This document shows positions 1-8,853 of a stretch of 64,000 nucleotides of DNA, one piece after another. The stretch's first letter is position 1, and each line of letters starts with the position of its first letter. The stretch comes from Planosporangium sp963837285 (GTDB taxonomy: Bacteria > Actinomycetota > Actinomycetes > Mycobacteriales > Micromonosporaceae), in contig CAWIMS010000001.1 of NCBI GenBank assembly GCA_963837285.1, forward strand, positions 620,001 to 684,000. Direction: 5' to 3'. Both the position numbers and the translations under genes were made by a program. Below the pieces are notes generated by a model that saw only the letters and a list, made by a program, of their open reading frames with translations, made no database searches and was not told the DNA's origin.

Positions 1-230
1 GCGACCCGGTCACCGACCTGCCGGTAGGTCTTCGCGCCAGCCAGGACCGCGAACACCGCCACCGTCAGGATCGTGGCCAACCCATGGCGCACCCCGCGCT
101 GTTTGCGCGGATCCGTGACCGTCCCCAGCATCGACACCAGCTCCCGCACCGCCCAGGCGTCCGGTAACACCTGCCCCAGGCCCGCAACGCCGGTACCAGA
201 CGACCCAGCCGAGACATGCGACACTGACAC
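1..230 (-). CDS. ISAs1-type transposase, N-terminal part (runs off left edge)
   Basis: The minus-strand frame opening with GTG at 230-228 gives about 76 residues before the window ends. It has the look of the N-terminal region of ISAs1/H-repeat transposases: a short leader, then DPRKQRGVRHGLATIL, then a hydrophobic AVFAVLAGAKTYRQVGD stretch. The catalytic DDE domain would lie outside the window, so integrity cannot be judged. Upstream (233-296) is an inverted repeat that probably belongs to the element. The frame is short, but the family pattern is distinctive. Confidence 0.72.
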   Translation of the reverse strand, partial: MSVSHVSAGSSGTGVAGLGQVLPDAWAVRELVSMLGTVTDPRKQRGVRHGLATILTVAVFAVLAGAKTYRQVGDRV

Positions 231-232
231 CC

Positions 233-296
233 GTAGCTCCTCGCTCTTCGATGACGTGTTTGTAGAGATCCACATCATCGCAAGACGAGGAGCTAC
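233..296. repeat. Inverted repeat upstream of the ISAs1-type transposase
   Basis: GTAGCTCCTCG at 233-243 pairs with CGAGGAGCTAC at 286-296, and inner sequence (TCTTCGATGA / TCATCGCAAGA) partly extends the stem. It lies just before the transposase start. It could be a leader hairpin that limits transposase expression or the subterminal part of the element's end. The exact outer boundary of the element was not resolved. Confidence 0.6.
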
Positions 297-355
297 ACCT
301 ATCCCCACCCCAGAAACAAGACCAAGCTAGCAGCACAAACAAAGATCAAACCACT

Positions 356-622
356 TTGGAATCACCCTGGCCGGTGACCCTGCTAGCTGAGTTGTCACGC
401 CTGCTCCGCCCCGGCGGTGTACTGGTGTTGTCCAGCCCTTTCGAGTTCAGAGCCAGGCTGACTCCGCGCGCCGAGTGGTTGTCGGATCTTCGCCAGGTGT
501 TATTCGACAGCGACTGGTCGGTCATCAGCGACACGCCCCGGGTGCCGTACGAGTTCCGCACCTACGATCGTGGTCGCATCCAATTCGAGAGCCAGGTAGT
601 AGTTGCGACGAAGCGTGGGTGA
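356..622 (+). pseudogene. SAM-dependent methyltransferase, 3' remnant
   Basis: About 88 codons are open to a TGA at 620-622 and encode LAELSRLLRPGGVLVLSSPFE, the motif around strand 5 of class I SAM methyltransferases, followed by a charged C-terminal tail. The SAM-binding glycine-rich motif and the whole N-terminal half are missing. The frame begins within about 60 bp of the ISAs1-type inverted repeat, so the element most likely removed the 5' end. No start codon with a ribosome-binding site is visible. Treated as a non-functional remnant. Confidence 0.62.
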
Positions 623-639
623 AGTGCCGGCTCCATTCG

Positions 640-1605
640 AGCGGAACATGTGTAAGCGTTCCCGTATGATCGTAAGCTGCCGACGGCCCCGCGGTACCCG
701 GCGCCGGCGAGCACCTGCCCATGCAGCGGCCACGTATGTATCCATCGGACACCACGGATGCTGAGTGGCAGATCCTTGGGCCGCTGGTGCCGGTCGGCGG
801 CACCCAGCCCGGTCGCGGTGGCCGGCCGGTGACCTACCCGCGCCGGGACGTGGTCGACGCCATCCGATACCTCGTCCGCACCGGCTGTCAGTGGGACGCG
901 CTGCCGGCCGACTTCCCACCCGCGCCGCTGGTCAAGCACTACTTCACCGTCTGGACCCGCGACGGCACCCTCAACCGGCTCCACAACACCCTGCGCGAGC
1001 AGGTCCGCCAGGTCGAGGGCCGTAACGCCGACCCGACCGCGGCGCTGATGGACTCCCAAACGGTGCGCGGCGCGGAGACCGTGCCCCGAACCAGCCCTGG
1101 CTATGACGCCGGCAAGCGCACCAATGGCCGCAAGCGGCACGTCGTGACCGACACCTGCGGATGGCTGCTGGCCGTGCTGGTCACCGGCGCCCACGTGCAG
1201 GACCGCGACGCCGGCCACCTGCTGATGTGGATCGTCCGCACGGTCTTCCCCACCATCCGCCTGGTGTGGGCCGACTCCGGCTACGCCGGCAAACTGGTCG
1301 ACTACGCCACCACCATGCTGGGCATCACCGTGCAGATCGTGTCCAAACTGGCCGGACAGGTCGGCTTCGTAGTGCTGCCCCGCAGGTGGTGTGTGGAGCG
1401 CACCTTCTCCTGGACCAACCGCTACCGCCGCACCGTCAGAGATTACGAGCGACTGCCCGAGCACCACGCCGCCATGGTCTACTGGTCCATGATCATCGTC
1501 ATGGGACGTCGCCTGGCCCGCCACCAAGCCGCCGGACGGGTCATTCCACTACCCGTCCGCGCCCCCTGAACCGGTTATTTACCAGGCTCTTACCGATCCT
1601 TGGTG
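640..1605 (+). mobile_element. IS5-type insertion sequence A (boundaries approximate)
   Basis: A complete IS5-type transposase gene (721-1569) lies between the methyltransferase remnant and the 3' end of a lipoprotein gene. Imperfect terminal similarity is visible between GTAAGCGTTCCCGTAT near 652 and the reverse complement of the sequence near 1575-1592 (GTAAGAGCCTGGTAAAT). This fits short inverted repeats, but no target duplication could be pinned down. The right end appears to have replaced the natural stop of the minus-strand lipoprotein gene. Confidence 0.55.
721..1569 (+). CDS. IS5-family DDE transposase
   Basis: A 282-residue transposase, full length for a one-ORF IS5-family enzyme. 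The N-terminal DUF4096-like region (DAEWQILGPLVP ... GCQWDALPADFPP) is followed by an RNase H-like catalytic core. The three acidic positions are visible as MDSQTVRG (D about 114), WADSGYAG (D about 184) and CVERTFSW (E about 226). The ATG follows the left end directly, as expected for expression from an IS-borne or read-through promoter. No frameshift is seen, so the enzyme may be active. Confidence 0.88.
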   Translation: MQRPRMYPSDTTDAEWQILGPLVPVGGTQPGRGGRPVTYPRRDVVDAIRYLVRTGCQWDALPADFPPAPLVKHYFTVWTRDGTLNRLHNTLREQVRQVEGRNADPTAALMDSQTVRGAETVPRTSPGYDAGKRTNGRKRHVVTDTCGWLLAVLVTGAHVQDRDAGHLLMWIVRTVFPTIRLVWADSGYAGKLVDYATTMLGITVQIVSKLAGQVGFVVLPRRWCVERTFSWTNRYRRTVRDYERLPEHHAAMVYWSMIIVMGRRLARHQAAGRVIPLPVRAP

Positions 1606-2251
1606 GGTCGAGCGCCGGATGGTCCTGGCATTCAGGGTGTGCGGCTATCTTCCCTGCGCATAGGACGATCGCGAGCGGGACATAGACCTGGTGTCGTTTG
1701 TTACCGGAGTGGTAGGTCAGCACGAAGCCGCCGCCGGTGGCGGTGGCGTCACGGGGTTTCGTGACCTCGACGCCAACCAGGTTCGACCCTTCGCCCGGTT
1801 TCGGCGGCCACGCATCGGTGCACGCACGGTCGACGACCATCGGTCCCTGTTGCGGGTAGCCTACGTCGACGAGCCGCTGGAGCGGGTCGGTGATGTAGTT
1901 GTACTGCCGATCCGTGCGGATCGGCCGGATAGAGAAGCGGGTCACTCGCAGGCCGCCGGTGGGCCTGACGACCTTGACCCCGGTCACCTCGACCGATCCG
2001 AGTGCGGTGAGGCAGACGGTGGCGTCGTCGAAGGCGTACGGGACGTTGCCTTTCGTGTCGTCGTAGGAGATTCCGCCACCTGCTCCGGGTTGCGGGTCCC
2101 GGATCCGGAGACCGTCCCTCTCGATGGCGGAGCACGCGCCGGCTGCGAGGGCACCGGCAAGGGCGAGAACGACCAGACGCCTCGCCCCGCGGGCGTCAGT
2201 AGTGATGGATCTCGACTGCACTGGCGTTGCCCCATCCGTTCGGGTCATCAC
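1541..2251 (-). pseudogene. Lipoprotein gene with its 3' end replaced by IS5-type element A
   Basis: The frame opens at ATG 2251 and encodes a signal peptide ending in a lipobox-like LAAGACSAI (Cys about 40), then a roughly 150-residue extracellular domain of unknown function. It overlaps the 3' end of the upstream secreted-protein gene by about 56 bp, which suggests translational coupling. The last 20 or so residues (after HPECQDHPALDPPR) are read from the end of IS5-type element A, so the natural C-terminus is lost or altered. A downstream GTG near 2219 is a possible alternative start. Function is not recognised. Confidence 0.6.
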
Positions 2252-2645
2252 CGCATATCTCGCTGCTCTGGGTGATGGTGAACTTCATCCGGGTGCCCTG
2301 ATCGTATCCCGACCTCGTGTTGAGCCCGACGAACCCAAGTTGGACGCCGCCGTAGACACCACTGCTGCGGCCGGTCTGCTTCCAGACCTCGCCTTGGGTC
2401 TTCACCGCGCAGCCATTCCATTGCCGGTACGCGGGGAAGTTCTCCATCGGTTCGTTGAACACGTCGTAAACGCTGACCGTGCGCCACTCCTCCCCGGCGA
2501 CTATGTAAGACCCGGGGTAGAGGCAGTTGTACTTGCGTAGGTTGACAGAGTTGTCGATGACCTTGTGTAGCAGGCCACTGACGCTCTGGCCGAAGCCGGT
2601 CGAGATTGTCAGGCTGGCCTCGCCGGACAGGATTGAGCCGCCCTG
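2196..2645 (-). pseudogene. Secreted-protein gene, segment 3 of 3 (C-terminal part)
   Basis: Continuing the frame upstream of the visible Met shows about 150 residues of one protein, from QGGSILSGEASL to EIHHY and a TGA at 2198-2196. It contains Cys residues spaced as in a secreted domain (KYNCLYPG, WNGCAVKT, SEICGDD). Its 5' side is cut by the IS3-type element at 2650. Joined to segment 2 at GATC it reads in frame as GDFDW-IQGGSIL. The domain is not recognised; the sequence shows only that it is soluble, polar and beta-rich in appearance. Confidence 0.75.
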
Positions 2646-2701
2646 GATCTTCCGGAGAGAGAACCAACTAAGATTGTTTCTCTTCTGGGAGGAAAAGGGG
2701 A

Positions 2702-2998
2702 ATGGCGATGGCGAGGCAGCGCAGGTCGTTTACGCCTGAATACAAGGAACAGATCGCTCGGATGGTGGTCGAGGAGTCTCGGGCGATTCCGTCGACGGCG
2801 CGGGAGATCGGCGTGAACGAGCAGACTCTGCGGAATTGGGTGAATGCGTACCGGCAGGCCCACGCCGGCGAGGAGCCGCCGCTGACGATTTCCGAGCGGG
2901 CTCGGCTGCGGGAACTGGAGAAGGAGAACCGGGAACTCAAGCTGGAGCGTGAGTTCCTGGGAAAAGCCGCGGCGTTCTTCGCCAGCGAGTATCGGTAG
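2702..2998 (+). CDS. IS3-family transposase OrfA
   Basis: A 98-residue OrfA: N-terminal helix-turn-helix (RRSFTPEYKEQIARMV ... AREIGVNEQTLRNWV), then a leucine-zipper-like heptad region (RLRELEKENRELKLER) used for multimerisation. A GGAGG sequence lies about 10 nt upstream of the ATG. Near the 3' end GGGAAAA (2959-2965) could act as a -1 slippage site (G GGA AAA), placing ribosomes in the orfB frame, which is open through this region. Production of a fused OrfAB transposase by this route is the family's usual mechanism but is inferred here. Confidence 0.88.
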   Translation: MAMARQRRSFTPEYKEQIARMVVEESRAIPSTAREIGVNEQTLRNWVNAYRQAHAGEEPPLTISERARLRELEKENRELKLEREFLGKAAAFFASEYR

Positions 2999-3903
2999 AA
3001 GCTCGGTACGAGCTGATCGACGCGGAGAAGCGCACTCTCGGGCCGGACGGCCGACCCAAGTACACCGTCGCGCAAATGCTCAAGTGGCTGGGGGTTTCCA
3101 GCTCCGGCTATTACGAGTGGCGGCGCCGGCCGCAATCAGCGACCGCGGCGCGCCGGGAGAGACTGAAACAATTGATAACGGCGATCTTCGAGATGTCGGA
3201 CGAGACGTACGGCTACCGGCGCATCCACGCCGCGCTGCTGCGGGCCGGCCACGCCTGCTCCCCAGAACTGGTACGCGCCCTGGTGCGGGAGCTGGGCCTG
3301 GTGCCCTGCCAGCCGCGGCCCTGGCGGCACAGCCTGACCGACCAGGACCCAGCGGCCGGACCGATCCCGGATCTGCTGCACCGGGACTTCACCGCCTCCG
3401 CGCCGGGCGAGAAGATGGTCGGCGACATCACGTACATTCCGACGTGGGAGGGTTGGATATTCCTCGCCACCGTGATCGACTGCTACACCAAAGCGGTGAT
3501 CGGCTGGGCGATGTCCGACAACTACAAAACTCCGCTCATCAGCGCAGCGATCGGCATGGCGGTCCGCAATCACGACATCAAGAAAGGCGCGATATTCCAC
3601 TCGGACCGCGGCAGCAACTACACGTCCGCCGAATTCGGCAAGGTGCTGCGCGAGCACGGGATCAGACAATCAGTCGGGCGTACCGGAATCTGTTACGACA
3701 ACGCGATGGCCGAATCCTTCTTCGCGGCACTCAAGAACGAGCGGGTCAATCGCACCCAGTACCCGACCCGGAAGCACGCCATGAACGACGTTGCGCGGTA
3801 CATAGAAGTCCGATACAATTCCCGACGTCTCCACTCAGGTCTCGGCTATAAGACTCCCAACGAGGTTCACAACGAGTACCTGAACGGGCAGCGTGCGGCG
3901 TAA
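2966..3903 (+). CDS. IS3-family transposase OrfB (rve integrase core)
   Basis: The frame is open from the proposed slippage site; the first internal ATG is at 3076. It carries an HTH_21-like segment (Y-T-V-A-Q-M-L-K-W-L-G-V), then the retroviral-integrase fold with all three catalytic acids: VGDITYIPT, FHSDRGSNYTS and YDNAMAESFF, the last pair at D-D-35-E spacing. It ends QRAA-stop at 3903. No disruption is seen, so with frameshifting the element should make a full transposase. The start of a separate OrfB is uncertain. Confidence 0.85.
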
Positions 3904-3946
3904 TTTCGACCACTAAACGTTTGTCCGGAATTTCCGGGGCGGATCA

Positions 3947-4658
3947 GATCCAGTCGAAGTCGCCTATTGGCTTGTATGCCAGACTCAGGGTGTGTGTCGA
4001 GTTCTTGACCACCGACTGCTCGTAGGTGATCGGAGCGCCCTCCCAGGCCGAGACGATGTCGAACACCTCCCGCTGATTGCGCATCCACTGGTTGGTGGCC
4101 ACGGGCACGTAGCAGGAGTCCGAAGCGGCAGGCACCGCGCGACTGTCGGCCGTGGAGCGGATCGGCCCGTCAGGTGCCGTGAGCGTAACGGCGCCGGACC
4201 GGGCAGTGTAGCGGGCCGGCGCCCGCCCCACCTCGACAACGGAAGGCTTCGCCCCGAGATCGAATCGGAACTCCCCCGCTCGCGGGCCGCCTTGCGCCAG
4301 CCGGTACGTGGCTGACCATCCGGTCGCCGCCCGACCGGCCGCGCCCTTCTCCCAAACCGTGGTGAAGTTCCAGTGGGTCGCCTGCCCGCCGTCGGCGACC
4401 GACAGTTGGACGTCGACGTTGCCGTTCGCGTCCCGGTGCGTTGCGGGCACGGCGACCGGGTCCACCGCGATCTCATACCGGCCCGCCGTATCGGTGCGGA
4501 CCTTCGCAACCCACCGCACATCCACCGGGCCGTCACTGGCCCTGGCCAGCTCCTCGGCGGACGGCCAAATGCCTGCATCGACCTGCGCGCCGGCAACAGC
4601 CATGCCGCCACGCGTTACCATGCCCCGGGCAATGACCAAACCGTTGTCGGCCGCTAGC
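3947..4658 (-). pseudogene. Secreted-protein gene, segment 2 of 3 (middle part)
   Basis: About 237 codons of the split gene lie between two elements. The stretch beginning ADNGLVIARGMV with VAGAQVDAG and DTAGRYEIAVD resembles a carboxypeptidase-regulatory-like/transthyretin-type beta sandwich. The segment then runs on to HTLSLAYKPIGDFDWI at the IS3 junction. An apparent Met start (MKRGKLRL) is an artefact, because those codons are read from the terminal repeat of the IS1634-type element. The flanks are GCTAGC (4653-4658) and GATC (3947-3950), the two target duplications. Confidence 0.75.
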
Positions 4659-6531
4659 CGGAGTTTCCCCCTTTTCATGATCGACTTTGGGTGGGTGGGG
4701 GTCTGGGCTGGACTTCGGCCCGTGGTGGTGTATTACCTAGAAGTGCCGTCGATCGTGGGGAAGCGTCAGGGTGGCCGGACCTACTACTACCTGGTCGAGT
4801 CGGCCCGGGTGGACGGTAAGCCACGGATCGTCTCGCAGCAGTATCTGGGGCCGGCGGATGAGGTGATTGCGAAGTTGACCGGGGTGTCGGCCGCAGGCCG
4901 GTACGCAGTCAGCACAAGCGGTTCGGGGACGTGGCTGCGGTGTGGTCCGTCCTGGACGGTCTGGATGTGGTCGGTCTGGTCGACGATGTGGTGCCCCGCC
5001 ACGCGCATGCGGGCGCGTCGGTGGGCACCTACCTGGCGTTGGCGACGCTGAACCGGGTGGTGGAGCCATGCTCGAAGCGGGCCTTCGCTGACTGGTGGGC
5101 CACCACTGCCGGGCCGCGGTGGGTCAAGCTGGACGCCGCGGCGTTGGACCACCGCCGGTTCTGGGACGCGATGGACCTGCTCGGAGAGGACGATCTCCGC
5201 ACGATCGAGACGTCGATCTACGGCGGCATGATCGACCGGTACGGCCTCGACCTGGCCGGCATGGCCTTGGACATGACCAACTTCGCCACCTACATCGACT
5301 CGACCAACCAGCGGGCGCCGATCGCCCAACGCGGCAAGGCCAAGCAGAAACGCACCGACCTGCGGCTGGTCGGCCTGGCCCTGGTGGTCACCCGTGACGG
5401 CGGGATCCCGATCGTCTCCCACGCCTACCCCGGCGACCGGCCGGACGTCACCCAGTTCAGCACCGTGCTGGACGAACTCGTCGCCCGTTACCGACTCCTG
5501 GTGGACTCGGTGGAGTCGCTGACCGTGGTCTACGACGCCGGGCAGAACTCGACGGCCAACCACGAACAGGTCGAAGCCGCCGGGATCGGGTTCGTCGGCT
5601 CGCTGCCACCGTCCGACCACCCCGCCCTGCTCGACATCCCCCGCAGCCGCTACCAGACCGTCGACACCGACCGGTTCGGCGACCTGAGCGCCTACGACAC
5701 CACCGTCACCGCCCTCGGGGTCACCCGCCGGGCCGTGCTGACCCACTCACCGACCCTGCACGAGGGCCAGTCCCGCGGCCTGGACCAGACCCTGAACAAG
5801 GCCCGCGCCAAGCTGACCGAGTTGCAGGCCCGCCTGCACCGGGGCAACACCCGCCGCGACCGGGGCAAGGTCGAGGCCGAGATCGCCACCATCCTCAAAC
5901 CCCGCTGGGTCGGTGACATCATCACCGCGACCCTCACCGGTGACACCCCGGCCACCTTCCGGCTGTCATGGCGCACCAACCCCCAGGCCCGCAAGCGGCT
6001 GGAACAGCGCCTGTTCGGCAAGCGGATCCTGTTCACCAACCGCGACCTCTGGCCGGTGGCCGATGTGGTCGCCGCCTACCGCTCACAGTCGGAGGCGGAG
6101 TTCGGATTCCGGCAGTTGAAGGACCCGCACGTGGTCTCCTTCAGCCCCATGCACCACTTCACCGACCAGAAGATCCGGGTACACCTGTTCACCTGCGTCC
6201 TTGCCCTCGCCACCGCCCACCTCATGCGCCGCACCGCCGAGAGCGCCGGCCTGCACCTGTCGGTCCGCGAACTCCTCGAACACCTCGAAGGCATCGGCGA
6301 GACCGTCCTGCTCCACCACGACGGCGGCAAAGGCCGACCCCGCGCCCAACGCCTACTCACCGACATGAACGACACCCAACAGCGCCTGTTCGACCTGTTC
6401 ACCCTCGGCCAGTACGCCCCGACCCGCTGACCAGCACCACCACCCGGCCTGGGTAATACACCGAAGCCTCACCAAACAGGGCCCCTACCAGCCCAAACAC
6501 CAAAGTCGATCATGAAAAGGGGGAAACTCCG
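4659..6531 (+). mobile_element. IS1634-type insertion sequence with 32-bp perfect inverted repeats
   Basis: The left end at 4659 and the right end at 6531 share a 32-bp perfect inverted repeat beginning CGGAGTTTCCCCC and ending CGACTTTGG. GCTAGC flanks both sides (4653-4658 and 6532-6537) and is the likely target duplication, although its palindromic nature means the real duplication could be just CTAG. Length is 1,873 bp. The element interrupts the N-terminal part of the secreted-protein gene on the opposite strand and carries one frameshifted transposase gene. Confidence 0.88.
4743..6430 (+). pseudogene. IS1634-family transposase, frameshifted near 4.9 kb
   Basis: The N-terminal module (VPSIVGKRQGGRTYYYLVES ... 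QQYLGPADEVIAKL) is in one frame from GTG 4743, and the rest (KRFGDVAAVWSVLD onwards) is in the -1 frame, open to the stop at 6430. The switch must fall about 4880-4910. The C-terminal 499 residues hold the IS4-superfamily core: YIDSTNQ, VVYDAGQNS and the YREK-type signature YRSQSEAEFGFRQLK. The shift may be a mutation, a sequencing error or a programmed event; the third is least likely because relatives are normally encoded by one ORF. Confidence 0.8.
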
Positions 6532-6537
6532 GCTAGC

Positions 6538-6674
6538 GCCGCCGATCCGCCCCCCGCCGAGCTGCCGTCGCTCGCCGCGGCCGGAACCGCTGGCATCACG
6601 CCGGTCATCAGGGCCAACACGCCGACGCTCACCATTGACGTCGCCTTCGTTGCCGGTCTTCTCGAATCCACCAT
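6538..6674 (-). pseudogene. Secreted-protein gene, segment 1 of 3 (start and signal peptide)
   Basis: ATG at 6674-6672 is preceded by GGGGAGGAAATCCGA, a good ribosome-binding site at normal spacing. The product starts MVDSRRPATKATSM, then a hydrophobic core (VSVGVLALMTGVMPAV) and a signal-peptidase site after PAAA, then a Ser/Gly-rich linker. The IS1634-type element cuts it at GCTAGC. Segments 1, 2 and 3 (137 + 712 + 450 nt, one copy of each target duplication) sum to 1,299 nt, exactly 433 codons with the stop, so the ancestral gene coded a 432-residue exported protein. Confidence 0.78.
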
Positions 6675-6689
6675 TCGGATTTCCTCCCC

Positions 6690-7172
6690 ATGCATCTGAG
6701 TCTTCTCGTCGAAGCAGAGCACCAAGGTCCCGGCCGCAGGATCTAGATACAGACCGACCACGTCGAGGACCTTTGTCTGCGAGGTGGGAGCCGGGACAGC
6801 TTGAACGTGCCCTGCTGGTGCGCTTGCAGATTCGTGGTCCCGCCACAGCTTCACCACGTGATGCCAAGACACCGACACCCCTCGCTATGCGAGACATAGC
6901 GGGCGATCTCCGAGCTCGACCAGTGCGACAGCCCCGGCTCCACCGGCGGGGTCGTCCGGGTTACGCCAGAATCCTGGCCCGCACCGCCGCCGGGACCTGC
7001 TCACGCCTACGGCCACTCTTGCGCTTCTCCAAGCCGGCGCGCTCGAACCGGGCGGTACCGATCGACCCAACGGTTCACAGTCGGCAACGACGCCCCGCCA
7101 ACTGCCGCCGATATCCTTGGGGCGCCGGGCCCTCGGCCGCCACAGCACGATCCGGGCCCGAGCCGCCGTCAC
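6690..7172 (-). pseudogene. IS630-family transposase remnant
   Basis: Minus-strand pieces in different frames match the start and first catalytic part of IS630 transposases: VTAARARIVLW, then a broken HTH region, SVSWHHVVKLWRDH, and VLDVVGLYLD ... LVLCFDEKTQ with the first catalytic Asp. Several frameshifts separate the pieces, and the rest of the DDE domain is missing, the sequence running directly into the leader of the secreted-protein gene. It is clearly inactive and older than its intact neighbours. It may contribute a promoter or leader to the downstream gene. Confidence 0.7.
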
Positions 7173-7200
7173 AGAGTCCCGTCACCCCGGGCGCGACCAT

Positions 7201-8372
7201 TGAGCTTGTCCCAACTTCTTTCCCGCAGGTCGAAAGGGGTTGACAACGGGAACGTTGGCGCTCAACCGGAGGTCAACACGGGTGATCAACTTCTGTGGAC
7301 AAGAACCACCGCGGTCGACGGCGCTGATCACAGTGTGATCACGACCGGCGGGGGAGATCACAATGGGGGGAGGTCTCCGGTACGTCGGCTGTGTGACGAA
7401 CCAAAATCCGGAGACCTCCTCGCCCATCATCTACGGTCTGGCCCTGGCCACGCCAGTACACGTCGTGCAGCGTCTGGCCGCGGCGCTGACCCGCTACCAG
7501 AAGCGCATCGGTACCCGCTGGCGGGTGCACGACACCACCACACAGGCGATCCTGACCCTGGCCTGGCTGGAAGGCGGACACACCTACCGCAAGTTGGGTG
7601 AGGGCAACGGAGTGCCGAAAAGCACCTGCCGCACCCTGATCCAGGAAGGCATCAAGGTCCTGGCCCGGCGGGCCCTGCCGCTGACCGAGGTGGTGTACCT
7701 AGCGGCCAAGGCCGGCTGGGACTACCTGATCGTCGATGGAGTCAACATCCCGACCGAACGCGTCGCCGCCCGCTACACCCAAAAGCAACACTGGTACTCC
7801 GGCAAACACAAGCGCCACGGCGGTGCGGTGCAGACCGTAGCCGCCCCGGACGGGGAGTTGCTGTGGGTTTCCGGAGTGCTGCCCGGGCGCACCGTCGACA
7901 TCACCGCCGCCCGCCGCTTCGGGATCGCGGAGAAGGTTCTGGCGTTTCTGGGACTGCTGGCCGATCTGGGCTACATCGGTCTGCACCCCGACGTGATCAC
8001 CGGCTACAAGCGCAAGCGTGGCGAGAAGACGCTGCCCGAGGCGAAGAAAGCCGCCAACCGTGCTCAGGCCAGTCTGCGGTGTGTCGGCGAACGAGCCAAC
8101 GCCCAACTCAAGTGCTGGAAGGTGCTCACCTGCGACTTCCGGGGCCGACCGGGCCAACTCACCTCGATCGTCAAGGCGATCCAGGCCCTGCAGTACCTGA
8201 TCCGTGACCCGTTCGGTACCGCCCGTGTCGAGACCGCATCGTGATCCGCGCCCACCCCGGCGGTGGTTCTTGTCAACACAAAGTCGATCACCTTCGCTGA
8301 GCTGCGCTTGAGCACCAACAGCCCTGCTGTCAACCCAGGTTCACCTGCGGGAACGAGGTTGGGACACGCTCA
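7201..8372 (+). mobile_element. IS5-type insertion sequence B with terminal repeats of about 110 bp
   Basis: The first ~110 bp (from TGAGCTTGTCCCAAC at 7201) and the reverse complement of the last ~110 bp (TGAGCGTGTCCCAAC, ending at 8372) align throughout. The innermost part is the best conserved (GACAAGAACCACCG at 7298-7311 and its complement near 8260-8273). The element is about 1.17 kb with one intact transposase gene. Terminal repeats this long are unusual for the IS5 group, where 12-40 bp is typical. A target duplication was not identified with confidence. Confidence 0.78.
7363..8244 (+). CDS. IS5-family transposase (DDE_Tnp_4 type)
   Basis: A 293-residue transposase inside element B. 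An N-terminal HTH region (TTQAILTLAWLEGGHTYRK ... GVPKSTCRTLI) precedes a DDE_Tnp_4 core with D in LIVDGVNIP (about 128), D in LADLGYIGL (about 202) and E in VGERANAQLK (about 245). A GTG at 7393, after the Cys codon, is an alternative start giving 283 residues. No disruption is seen. The host-gene fragments around it are not interrupted by this copy, so its target was probably already non-coding. Confidence 0.85.
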   Translation: MGGGLRYVGCVTNQNPETSSPIIYGLALATPVHVVQRLAAALTRYQKRIGTRWRVHDTTTQAILTLAWLEGGHTYRKLGEGNGVPKSTCRTLIQEGIKVLARRALPLTEVVYLAAKAGWDYLIVDGVNIPTERVAARYTQKQHWYSGKHKRHGGAVQTVAAPDGELLWVSGVLPGRTVDITAARRFGIAEKVLAFLGLLADLGYIGLHPDVITGYKRKRGEKTLPEAKKAANRAQASLRCVGERANAQLKCWKVLTCDFRGRPGQLTSIVKAIQALQYLIRDPFGTARVETAS

Positions 8373-8853
8373 TTGGTGAGAGGCGAGGGCAGTAGGAATC
8401 GACCAGGCAGATGAATGGCGCTACTTACCATCATTGAACCTCCCCAGTTTCAATGCGGTAAATCTACTGGCACTGGCGGATGGTCGTCAACAGCGACGAC
8501 GCTTTCAGGTCGGTCCTGCCGGCGTATCAGTTTTCTGCCTCTTGGGAACGCCAGCTACCTTCGAGCAGGCCGCCGCCCGACGAGCTTCGCACGAGGCCTG
8601 GAGGCGCGACATCGTCGGTGAACTGCGGCTCGATGATCTGATGCCACAATGGCACCTCTGGAAGCGCCACAGCCCGCACCACGACCGCACCGGTACCTGC
8701 GCAGCTCGGCTCCAGTGAGCAGAGCCACCAGCGAGACCCAGGTGTCTGATCGACGAGGCGTCCTGTCCCCGGTTCCACTGGTGCCGATTGGTCATCCAGC
8801 CGCTCAGTGGTGGCTGGCGGCCATCGACCGTCGCGCGAGTAAAACTTGATCGC
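8373..8853. other. Stretch of 480 bp without a confident gene
   Basis: Between element B and the hydrolase gene. A plus-strand frame (8434-8718, 94 codons, ending CAARLQ) and a minus-strand frame across the same bases are both open, but neither has a recognisable domain or a convincing ribosome-binding site. Lower GC near 8410-8460 (TTACCATCATTGAACC) could hold a promoter. This may be degraded coding sequence next to the IS cluster. Confidence 0.3.

Larger units (their letters stand above)
2650..3946 (+). mobile_element. IS3-type insertion sequence inside the secreted-protein gene
   Basis: GATC at 2646-2649 and GATC at 3947-3950 flank a segment carrying orfA and orfB of an IS3-type element. 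Removing 2646-3946 joins the host gene in frame. Terminal repeats are weak (TTCCGGAGAG on the left; reverse complement of the right end TGATCCGCCCCGG), so the ends could be off by a few bases. A second TTCCGG-type sequence lies just inside the right end. The 1.3 kb length is usual for the family. Confidence 0.75.
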
